Assembly (NCBI RefSeq): GCF_000934725.1
Contig: NZ_JYNS01000002.1
Span: 372,001 to 436,000, forward strand
Direction: 5' to 3'
DNA: 64,000 bases
DNA from: Methyloterricola oryzae
Lineage (GTDB): Bacteria; Pseudomonadota; Gammaproteobacteria; Methylococcales; Methylococcaceae
Positions 9,218 to 17,062 of this stretch are shown one piece after another; position 1 is the first letter of the stretch, and each line of letters starts with the position of its first letter. A program made the position numbers and the translations under genes. The notes below the pieces were generated by a model, which was given only the letters and a program-made list of their open reading frames with translations, had not been told where the DNA came from and did no database searches.

Positions 9218-10339
9218 TCAAGGTGCGGTTGTCGGTGCCGGAGTAGCTCCGGTCGGCGAAAACCCGTACTTGCTGCATTTCGGGTACGTGTAGGCGGCCA
9301 CTGTCGATGAGACGCCACTTGGATCCAGAATGCTCGCAATCTGAGCTGCCAGTCGCGCCATGTCTTCTTCCGTGACGATATTCGAGGCTGTTTCCATTGC
9401 GACATAACCCTTTCTGCCCTTGTTGGCGGCGTCAAGAGATTTTACCGCCGTAGCGACCGCGGAATTTGTCTTTTTGAGGTTATCAAACGCCACTTTCATC
9501 GCACTGTATTGCTGCTTCAGCTTGGTAAGCCGACTGGCTTGTTCAGGCGCTTTCATGCCCGCAGTCAGTGGCGTGGTCGACCCGAATGTCGCCACGAACA
9601 TCGCCATCTGACCGACGGATGCCACCTGACCAAAGACCTTGGAGGCACACGTCTTCTCGTCTTTTGCCGCGCCCATGCCGCACTGAACCCAGCCTGATGG
9701 CGGCTGACCCCAGCACACCGGCCCAACCCCGTCATAACCCGGCTGGCAGGCGGTGTAGCAAAGTCCAGCGTCCTTCTGCTCTCCGTTCGCACACACCCCG
9801 GTAACCGGATTCCCGATCTCCACTTTTTTGGCGCAGGATAGATCCACCCCGGGGTTCAAACCGAGCGCGCTGCAGTCGGGCGTATTCGCCGGGCGGCAGA
9901 TACAGCAGCCCACATTGGTGTAGCCCGGTTTGCATTTCGGATAGTACATCGCGCCCCACTTTTCGCAGTTTCCCTTGCCTTGCGCCCCTTCGCATCGGTT
10001 AATCATGCCGTTGTCGTTAAGCCCATCGCCGAATTTCCAGGGGTAGCCAGCGCCACGGCCATACTCGGCCGCACGACAAAACAGGCCTTGATCCGTTAGT
10101 CCGGGAGGGCAGACGGAATGACAGTCAAAGCCAAAGCGCGCCATTCCGGCAGGGCACTTGTCGTAACAGAGCAGACCAATCATCTCCTGGCCGGGAGCAC
10201 ATGCCTTGGGAACCTCACCGACCCCACGAGGGTAGGAATCCTTCCAGCAGAAGTCGTTTTCTGCATAGGCAGCAGACGCGCACAACACCAAGAACACCCC
10301 AAGTCCCACACTACAAAGAAAGCGCATCAAAAGCTTCAT
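9218..10339 (-). CDS. Secreted cysteine-rich protein
   Basis: The 373-residue protein starts with a clear Sec signal (basic MKLLMR, a hydrophobic core, and probable cleavage after SAAYA at about residue 26). The mature part has about 22 cysteines, nearly all in the first two thirds, in repeating patterns such as CYDKCPAGMARFGFDCHSVC and CYTACQPGYDGVGPVCW, plus a CC pair. This suggests a disulphide-knotted extracytoplasmic domain. A cysteine-free helical segment (about 245-340) follows, ending in a Pro/Thr-rich tail. GAGGAG lies seven bases before the ATG. It follows the coiled-coil protein gene by 56 bp on the same strand, so the two probably form an operon. I do not recognise a characterised family. 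A surface or periplasmic adhesion or binding role is conceivable. Confidence 0.8.
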   Translation of the reverse strand: MKLLMRFLCSVGLGVFLVLCASAAYAENDFCWKDSYPRGVGEVPKACAPGQEMIGLLCYDKCPAGMARFGFDCHSVCPPGLTDQGLFCRAAEYGRGAGYPWKFGDGLNDNGMINRCEGAQGKGNCEKWGAMYYPKCKPGYTNVGCCICRPANTPDCSALGLNPGVDLSCAKKVEIGNPVTGVCANGEQKDAGLCYTACQPGYDGVGPVCWGQPPSGWVQCGMGAAKDEKTCASKVFGQVASVGQMAMFVATFGSTTPLTAGMKAPEQASRLTKLKQQYSAMKVAFDNLKKTNSAVATAVKSLDAANKGRKGYVAMETASNIVTEEDMARLAAQIASILDPSGVSSTVAAYTYPKCSKYGFSPTGATPAPTTAP

Positions 10340-10395
10340 GGTTTTTCTCCTCGTCTCTTTTTAATTACGGCGTTTTCCTTCGCAGCGAAATGGCA

Positions 10396-10812
10396 CTACT
10401 GCTTCTGGTGCGCGGCCTTGGCCGCAGCCGCCTTTTCGGCAGCGGCGCTTTGAACGTCGATAGCTTTCAACTGCGCATTGGCAACTGCCTCGTTCTGCGC
10501 CTGCATATCGGTATAAATTCTTTCCATCAATTTCGCGTCTTGCTGGTTTCCTGGATCAAGCTTTTTCATGGCCTCGGTCAAGTTTGCATCAGCGGCTTGT
10601 TGGCGTTTGGTAGCGGCATCAATTTTTTTTTGGGCCGCCTTGGCGGATGCGGCATCCTTGATGCCGGACTGAAGCCTGACCAATTCCTGCGAGGCCGATT
10701 TGAATTTTTCCAATGCCTGCAGTGCGGGTGCCGTTTCTGCGAACACTAGCGAGGACAGCCCAATAAGGCATGTACCTGCCACCATTTTGATTGGTGTTAC
10801 TCTTGAATGCAT
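10396..10812 (-). CDS. Periplasmic coiled-coil protein
   Basis: The 138-residue product has an N-terminal signal peptide with cleavage predicted after SLVFA (about residue 25). The rest is highly helical, rich in Ala, Lys, Gln and Glu with heptad character and no cysteine, ending in a low-complexity AAAEKAAAAKAAHQKQ tail. GGGAGG about nine bases before the ATG supports this start. It is the first gene of a two-gene operon with the cysteine-rich secreted protein. The function is unknown. The shape would suit a periplasmic linker or a chaperone-like partner of its neighbour. Confidence 0.75.
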   Translation of the reverse strand: MHSRVTPIKMVAGTCLIGLSSLVFAETAPALQALEKFKSASQELVRLQSGIKDAASAKAAQKKIDAATKRQQAADANLTEAMKKLDPGNQQDAKLMERIYTDMQAQNEAVANAQLKAIDVQSAAAEKAAAAKAAHQKQ

Positions 10813-11957
10813 CGTAGGTTACCTCCCGTGTTGAACTTACGTATCGCGAACTTGAGCCAAAGACGGAATTAGTGCCATGCTTTTTGTTAGTATCCTATTC
10901 CTCCCATCCTGTTCATTAAACTATCAAGGCATAACGTTTTTAAAGGCTATTTAAGCCCTTGAAGGTGGTTTAAGAACCCCTGAGCTTGAAAAGACGCTTT
11001 ATCAATCAGCGTGCTAACTTTAGACCCTTTTTTTTGACCGAGTCTCAAGGAATTCTCCGTATTGGGTGCTGAGAAATATTAGGAGTTTCTCATGTAAAGC
11101 TTACCCACACTATCTGGCTGGCTCGGAGCGCATTTGCCGGATTGCGGAATTTCAGATTCGGTCGAAGCGCCGCCAAGCCATCGCCTGCTATTTCTGAACC
11201 GTCTCATGCCGAAGTCCTGCCCCAGCGACAAAATCGACTTTTGTCAAGGTTGGCTGGATTTACATAGAACTGCTTTGACAGGTATGGGCGAGCTAGGGGA
11301 AGTGTGCTGAATTCGCAACACAAGCGGCGGCATTCTTCTCCTTTCCTTAGCCCCATAGAGAGAAGAAGCGTCGCCTCGGTTGTAATAAGCGCCCGATAGG
11401 GCGGCAGTCCATGAATATTGTTGTTCGTCCATCCCTAATCCTTAGCTTTTGTGAGCTTGGAATTCAGCGCGCTATAAGCGCCTTTGGATCTTTATGCTCT
11501 TAATTACATACGAGCATTACGATACTGCTTCAGGAAGGATGCCTGAGCAGTTTTCGTAGTAAATATACTATAGAAGATTGACGGATCCGAGAGTAACAAC
11601 TTTATTCAAGTCCGCGCAAGAGGGCGGCCTAAAAAAGGCATCTGATTGCGCCGCTGAATCCGGTTTTATGAACAGAAATAAGGATTATATTCATGAGGGG
11701 CCTGCTCTTCCCATATATAGAGACAACATTCAAAGTTGCAATTGCACTGATGATATCAGCCAACTCTTATGCGCCATTTGGAAGATTGTCATCGCTGTTA
11801 ACTTGTGATCCACTAATGTGCCTTGATGCAAACTGGCTTTCGTGACGGGTGAAGTAACTGCATAGGGATTTTTCTTGCTCTGCCGAAGAGTAAGGGTGAT
11901 TGCTTATACCTTGACGTTCGAGTTTGCTGATCAGCCTTATTTTCGCAGGGAGGTTGT
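10813..11957. other. Gene-poor, AT-richer intergenic stretch
   Basis: About 1.1 kb between divergent transcription units is visibly richer in A/T than the flanks, with tracts such as the T8 run at 11026-11033. I see no convincing protein gene. The two short frames here have no ribosome site and unnatural composition. It must contain the promoters for the coiled-coil operon (minus) and for the FecR/autotransporter locus (plus), but no pair of good -35/-10 boxes stands out. TTGACG at 11911-11916 is a possible -35 without a good partner. Confidence 0.55.
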
Positions 11958-12824
11958 GTGCTCGAGTTCAATGTGTCTCCAGAAGAACCGACTGGGCATG
12001 CCAGTGACCGCGCGGCCCATCGAAGTTCGCCTCCAATCGCCTTAGGGCCGGTTCTTTCACGTCTTTTTAGATGCCTGTCCTCCCTGCTTCAGGTGCCCGC
12101 ACGCGTATTCAGTTTGGAACGGCGACAGCCCGAAGCAACGTGCAGGCTTTGCTCAGTTGTTACGCCTGAATCGCTTTTCGTGCGGCTGATAGCACTGTGG
12201 GTCTTGGGAATTCTGGTCACGTTCAGCGCAGGATGCTCCTCGGTCGCTTATCTCCCTGGACAAGGCACCGTGGCGCGGCTGCGTGTAGGAGGGGCCAATG
12301 TGAGTCTGAATGGAGCGCCGGCGCGCGACGGCCAACTCGTGGCAAACGGGGATCGTGTCACGACTGGCAAGGACAGTACGGCTTACGTGGACTTTCTGTC
12401 CGACGGTTATGTTCAACTCGATCAGAATACGGACCCGGTGTTCCAACTGCTTTGGGAGGGTACGCGGTGCCTGATATGGGTCAGGGAGCACTTCCAAGGG
12501 CAGGCTTACGAGGAGCCCAGTTCACAATGCGGTACCCGCATCCGTTCCACGCATGGCGAATGGGAGAACAGCGATGCGCGATTCAACCTGCGCGTGGATT
12601 CCGAGCAGTCTGTTTTGACGGTACTCGAGGGCAGCTTGGAACTGATCCAGCCGCAGCGCATTGCTGTGTCGCAAGGCTATCAGATGATCGTGACCAAGGA
12701 TGGGGTGCAGAGCGTACGCAGGCTATCCGGCCGTGAACTCGATGAGGTCACGCGCTGGCGGGCAGCTTTGCCGCAATCTCCCGTTGGGGCTGCGGCACAA
12801 TGCAGCGGAGCCTGTGCCGATTAG
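11958..12824 (+). CDS. FecR-domain protein, probable lipoprotein
   Basis: A GTG at 11958 with a strong site (GGGAGG four bases upstream) gives 288 residues. A FecR-like beta domain follows a hydrophobic segment: VGGANVSLNGAP, a GDRVTTGKDSTAYVDF stretch and DGYVQLD lie at about residues 112-155. The hydrophobic segment ends in FSAGC with Cys93. Starting instead at the in-frame GTG 12180 would make a perfect 18-residue lipoprotein signal with Cys19, but no ribosome site precedes it. FecR domains are periplasmic and often accompany outer-membrane or signalling proteins. Here the protein heads the autotransporter/CHASE2-TIR locus and is 105 bp upstream of the autotransporter. The fold assignment is fairly good; the exact start and lipidation are unresolved. 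Confidence 0.75.
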   Translation: MLEFNVSPEEPTGHASDRAAHRSSPPIALGPVLSRLFRCLSSLLQVPARVFSLERRQPEATCRLCSVVTPESLFVRLIALWVLGILVTFSAGCSSVAYLPGQGTVARLRVGGANVSLNGAPARDGQLVANGDRVTTGKDSTAYVDFLSDGYVQLDQNTDPVFQLLWEGTRCLIWVREHFQGQAYEEPSSQCGTRIRSTHGEWENSDARFNLRVDSEQSVLTVLEGSLELIQPQRIAVSQGYQMIVTKDGVQSVRRLSGRELDEVTRWRAALPQSPVGAAAQCSGACAD

Positions 12825-12929
12825 AACTTCCATGACCTGAATTGGGAAAGGTCCAGGCGGTCTGGACCAAGGCCAGGGTTTTCGAACTTAAGAACAACAA
12901 CGTTTCAGGATGGCGGGGGCAGAGCAGGA

Positions 12930-15900
12930 ATGAGGAGCATTAGAACCGATCGAGATCGGAAGCCCAGTCTCTTAGCTTTGGGAATGGAGCAAGCTTATTT
13001 ATCAGAGCCCTGCCAGCATCATAAGGAACGGTGCCAGTCGCGTCCGTCTCATCCCCTGCCCCTTTCGAGAACAGCAATACCCACCCTAACAATGTTTTCG
13101 CGCACCGGGTTGCTTTTCACCATTCTGCTGCTCGCGGTCAGGATGGGCATCAGCAGCGCCGCCGCCGCGACGACTTGGCGGGGCCCCAGTGTTTTTCCTG
13201 ACCAGAACGCTTGGAACGATCCAGACAACTGGAACAACGGAATTCCCCAAGCAGAGACTGATCGAACCGAAATCGGCACAGACGAGGGGCAATTCAATTT
13301 CCCGCTCATCGATGGAGGAGGCGACCCGCCTGAAGCGTTTGCAGGTCAATTGCTCGTGCTTGGGGACTCAGGCGCTCTCCAAGTTAGCGGCGGCACCCTA
13401 AGCGCGGGGAGTGTGATGGCGGTAGGCCAGGGATCGATTTCTCACAGCGGCGGCATCGTCAGCGTCGATGACACGTTGAGCCTTGAGGGCCCATCTGCCG
13501 AGTATTCCTTGTCTGGCGAAGGGACCCTCTCAGTGGGGAGGCTGAGTATTTCGTCCGGACGAATGGAGCAGAGCGGCGGCAGTGTGACGGCCGCGAACGT
13601 GACGATCGACCAGGGCAGTGTTGTTCAGAGCGGCGGCCTCTTCAGCGTCGGGAACACCATGAGCCTGACGGGCCCGTCTCTGGGGTTTGGCGCCAAGTAT
13701 ACGCTGGGTGCCAATGGAACTCTCAGCGTTCCAGACCTGAATATCAGGAATGGCATTTTCACCCAAAATGGCGGCAGCTTTTCCGGCACAATGACGCTCG
13801 GTTTGCTCGGGCCCCAGGATGATCGCGCCGGCGGAACATTGATTTTTAACGGGGGTACTTTCAATGGCACTCTCGTCAACAACAATAATGCGGTCTTCGG
13901 AAACACAGGGGCAAGCGACCCGCTCGTATTTAGTGCGCCGATCAGTGGGAACGGCCGCAACTCCATTCTGGGTAATGTGAGCTTCAGCGGTCAAAATACC
14001 TTCTCTGGAATCAACGATCTGCAAGGCGGCACCTTGAGCGTGTCCTCCGATGCAAACCTCGGACAAGCCAACTCCGGTCTGAATTTCAACAACGGCATTC
14101 TGCGGATTACAGGTCAGTCATTTACGAATTTGGGCCAGCATCCGGTCACTTGGCAAGCCGGGGGAAGCTTCGATATTGCCGATGCCGCCAATGCGTTCAC
14201 GGTTTCGCAGGACCTGGGGGTTCTGCCAGAGGGTTGTGAGGATGCGACCTGCAACGACGATTTGCCCGATGTGGCGCTCACCGGGCTCACCAAACTGGGA
14301 CCGGGCACCCTGGTTCTGACCGGGCGTAACACGTATCAGGGGGGCACCTCCATTGTTGAGGGCAAGTTGCAGGGTAATTCCGATAGCCTGCAAGGCGACA
14401 TCCGTGTCGCGCAGGACACCCGCCTCATCTTCGATCAGGTGAATACGGGAAGCTATGGGGGCACGATCTCGGGAGCCGGCGGCCTGATCAAGCAGGGCGA
14501 AGGCACACTCATTTTGTCGGGCTCGAACGCACACACGGGCGGCACGACCCTGGCCGCCGGGACCCTGAGTGTCGCGTCGGATGCCAGCCTGGGCGGCGCG
14601 GCCAGTCCCCTGAATTTCGATGGCGGTGTGCTGCAGGTGACCGGGACGACCTTTAACGCAACGCCGCGCACCGTCAATTGGGGTGCCGGGGGAGGGGGCT
14701 TCGACATTGCTGATGCCACCCACACCTTCACTGTTTCCCAGGTTCTCAGCGGCAGCGGCGGACTTTCCAAACTGGGCGCCGGCACGCTCGCGCTCACAGG
14801 ACAAAATACCTACAGCGGCGCCACCAACCTGAATGAGGGAACGCTGAGTGCAAGGTCCGACGCCAATCTCGGCGCGGCTTCGGCGCCTCTTAACTTCAAC
14901 GGAGGCACCCTGCGCGTCGAAGGCACGAGCTTTACCTCCACCGCCCGCCCGATCAACTGGGGCGCTGCGGGCGGGGCGTTTGACATCGTCGATGCGGCCA
15001 ACACGTTCACCGTTTCCCAGGTCCTCAGCGGCAGCGGCGGCCTGACCAAACTGGGTGACGGCACGCTGGTTCTGACAGGCGCCAATACCTTCACTGGCCG
15101 CACCGAGGTGCTGGGCGGCATCCTGCAGGGCAATAGCACCATCCTGCAAGGCGACGTCAGCACCTCGCAGGATACGCAGCTGGTCTTCGACGAGGGGAGC
15201 GCCGACGGTACGTATGCCGGTACGGTGACAGGATCGGGCAGCCTGACCAAGGCGGGTGAGGGCACGCTCATTCTGTCGGGGTCGAACACCCATACCGGTG
15301 GCACAATCCTGACCGGCGGCACCTTGAGCGTGGCGTCGGATGACAGCCTGGGCGATCCGGCAAGTGCGCTGAATTTCGACGGCGGGACGCTTCGGATTAC
15401 CGGGACTTCCTTCAATTCAACGCTGCGCACGATCAACTGGGGTGAGGGCGGTGGCGGTTTCGACATCGCCAATGCCGCCCACACCTTTACCCTCTCCCAA
15501 TCCCTGAATGGTAGCGGCGGCCTTACCAAACTCGGCGGCGGCACCCTCATCCTCAACGGCAACAACACCTACACGGGACTGACCGTGGTGCAGGAGGGCA
15601 ATCTGGAAGTGGGCGACGCCGCCCACGGCCGTACCGCCGAGCAGGACGGCGCCTCCATCCTCGGCCCGGTGCGGGTCGATCCGACCGGCATCCTCAGCGG
15701 GCACGGCACCATCATCGGCAGCGTCAACAACTTTGGCACGATTGCGCCCGGCGGGTCGATCGGCACCCTCACCGTCAATGGCGATGTCGCCTTCAACCGT
15801 GGGTCGACGTTCCAGGTGGAGATCAGTCCCACGCGGGCTAGCCGTTTGAACGCGACAGGCCAGGCGTCGCTGGGCAATGCCGCTGTCAACGTGGTCGCCA

Positions 15901-17024
15901 ATGCGGGAACCTATGCCCCGCGCAGCTACACCATCCTGCAAGCGGCCGGTGGCGTCGCGGGCAAGTTTGGCAAGCTGAGCATTCCCAATGCGCTCTCGAT
16001 ACCCTCGCTGCGCCTGATGACCCCTTCGCTCAACTACTTCGCTGATCGCGTCGACTTGAAGCTCGAGTCCGTTTCCAGCCCGGTATCCGCACCGGAGCAC
16101 GTGACGCGGCAGTTGATCACGGGCCTCTTGCGCATGGTCGGGGGCCGGTTGGATGCGCCCTTGGGCGAGAACTGCCCGGTCAATCGCCTGGGCTTCTGGG
16201 CGCGCGGAATCGGGATGATCTCCACGGCGGACGGCGACGGATTCTCGCCCGGCTATGATGCCGGAACCGCGGGCTCCGTCATGGGCTTCGACCTGCAGGT
16301 CAGCGAGCGCGTGTCCGTTGGCATTGCCGGTTTCGCCGGGCACACCGACGTCTCGCTGCAGCAGGCCGCGCGCAGCAACGGCAGCGCCGATAGCGCCATG
16401 GTCAGCTTGTATGGCGCCTTCACCTCAGGCGCCTGGCAATTCAAGAGCGTGCTGGCCTACGACAATGACACCTACACGGCACAGCGCTCGATCGCCGCCG
16501 GCGATGCCCGGCAGGCCTACAGCAAGACCTACGGCAACCGCGTCAACGACTACACCGAACTGAGCTACAGCTTCCGATCAGGCGACGTCGCGATACAGCC
16601 CATCGTCGGCGTGCAGTTGGGCTGGATGCGGCAGAACCCCCTCACAGAATCGGGCACCAATGCCGATGGCCAGAACCTCTCCGTCGATGGCCGCACCTTG
16701 TATACCTTCGACACCCTGGTGGGCGTAAGAAGCCGATACGAGCGCTCTCTGATCGAGGGGCTTAAGGCGCAGTTCGAGCTGCGGGCCGTTTACGACCACG
16801 ATTTCGGCACCTTGCAGGATGCGGTGGGTGCGCGCCGGTCCGACAACCAACCTCAGTTGCTCAGCACGGCAGACCGTCCCAATCAGCGCGACGCGGGCAT
16901 CGTCGGCGCCAGCCTGGCCCTCCTGACAGCCAACACGCTCAACTTCTACCTGGACTACAACGGCGAAATTCGCGGCGGTCAGCAGGCCCATTTCATCAGC
17001 GCCGGCGTCCGCTACGCGTGGTGA
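12930..17024 (+). CDS. Autotransporter with PATR-type beta-helix repeats
   Basis: This is a 1364-residue type V secretion protein. A Sec signal begins at Met55 (ATG at 13092; MFSRTGLLFTILLLAV, cleaved after about SSAAAA). The 54 upstream residues may be an extended signal region or a start misplacement, and neither ATG has a good ribosome site. The passenger is a Gly/Ser/Thr-rich beta-helix with six motifs of the form LxKxGxGTLxLxG, the autotransporter-associated beta-strand (PATR) signature. It is followed by an APGGSIGTLTVNG junction and, from about residue 1087 (FWARGIGM), a C-terminal beta-barrel ending in the classical aromatic residue (AGVRYAW). It would display its passenger on the cell surface. 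Its last codons overlap the alternative starts of the FecR-TPR gene, implying translational coupling. Confidence 0.93.
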   Translation: MRSIRTDRDRKPSLLALGMEQAYLSEPCQHHKERCQSRPSHPLPLSRTAIPTLTMFSRTGLLFTILLLAVRMGISSAAAATTWRGPSVFPDQNAWNDPDNWNNGIPQAETDRTEIGTDEGQFNFPLIDGGGDPPEAFAGQLLVLGDSGALQVSGGTLSAGSVMAVGQGSISHSGGIVSVDDTLSLEGPSAEYSLSGEGTLSVGRLSISSGRMEQSGGSVTAANVTIDQGSVVQSGGLFSVGNTMSLTGPSLGFGAKYTLGANGTLSVPDLNIRNGIFTQNGGSFSGTMTLGLLGPQDDRAGGTLIFNGGTFNGTLVNNNNAVFGNTGASDPLVFSAPISGNGRNSILGNVSFSGQNTFSGINDLQGGTLSVSSDANLGQANSGLNFNNGILRITGQSFTNLGQHPVTWQAGGSFDIADAANAFTVSQDLGVLPEGCEDATCNDDLPDVALTGLTKLGPGTLVLTGRNTYQGGTSIVEGKLQGNSDSLQGDIRVAQDTRLIFDQVNTGSYGGTISGAGGLIKQGEGTLILSGSNAHTGGTTLAAGTLSVASDASLGGAASPLNFDGGVLQVTGTTFNATPRTVNWGAGGGGFDIADATHTFTVSQVLSGSGGLSKLGAGTLALTGQNTYSGATNLNEGTLSARSDANLGAASAPLNFNGGTLRVEGTSFTSTARPINWGAAGGAFDIVDAANTFTVSQVLSGSGGLTKLGDGTLVLTGANTFTGRTEVLGGILQGNSTILQGDVSTSQDTQLVFDEGSADGTYAGTVTGSGSLTKAGEGTLILSGSNTHTGGTILTGGTLSVASDDSLGDPASALNFDGGTLRITGTSFNSTLRTINWGEGGGGFDIANAAHTFTLSQSLNGSGGLTKLGGGTLILNGNNTYTGLTVVQEGNLEVGDAAHGRTAEQDGASILGPVRVDPTGILSGHGTIIGSVNNFGTIAPGGSIGTLTVNGDVAFNRGSTFQVEISPTRASRLNATGQASLGNAAVNVVANAGTYAPRSYTILQAAGGVAGKFGKLSIPNALSIPSLRLMTPSLNYFADRVDLKLESVSSPVSAPEHVTRQLITGLLRMVGGRLDAPLGENCPVNRLGFWARGIGMISTADGDGFSPGYDAGTAGSVMGFDLQVSERVSVGIAGFAGHTDVSLQQAARSNGSADSAMVSLYGAFTSGAWQFKSVLAYDNDTYTAQRSIAAGDARQAYSKTYGNRVNDYTELSYSFRSGDVAIQPIVGVQLGWMRQNPLTESGTNADGQNLSVDGRTLYTFDTLVGVRSRYERSLIEGLKAQFELRAVYDHDFGTLQDAVGARRSDNQPQLLSTADRPNQRDAGIVGASLALLTANTLNFYLDYNGEIRGGQQAHFISAGVRYAW
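14286..15600 (+). repeat. Tandem 252-253-codon duplication inside autotransporter passenger
   Basis: Six PATR motifs group as two copies of a three-motif superunit. Motif 1 (LTKLGPGTL, 14286) pairs with motif 4 (15042), 756 bp apart. Motif 3 (14763) pairs with motif 6 (15522), 759 bp apart. Copies share unit-specific signatures such as LQGNS followed by LQGD and QDT, and SGSNxHTGGT. This indicates a segmental duplication with a one-codon indel rather than independent repeats. Confidence 0.75.
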
Positions 17025-17062
17025 ACCGCCAGGTCATGCCGGTGGGCGGTATCAGGCTCGGA

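Noticed and set aside
11026-11033. T8 run considered as an intrinsic terminator
   Set aside because: The only nearby stem is five base pairs with a nine-base loop and is separated from the T-run by more than ten bases, with no gene ending upstream on that strand.
11244-11432. 62-codon minus-strand frame
   Set aside because: No family resemblance or supporting context in an AT-rich gene-poor region; likely chance.
11578-11808. 76-codon frame starting with TTG in the AT-rich stretch
   Set aside because: No ribosome site, rare start codon, no recognisable family and composition like the surrounding non-coding DNA.
14118-15293. Long minus-strand open frame across the autotransporter
   Set aside because: It mirrors the repetitive GC-rich coding strand; the plus strand has clear PATR motifs and a barrel, and the antisense product has no family character.
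14286-15600. Regularly spaced repeats considered as a CRISPR or satellite array
   Set aside because: The repeats keep reading frame and encode PATR protein motifs with long, similar spacers, so they are protein repeats.
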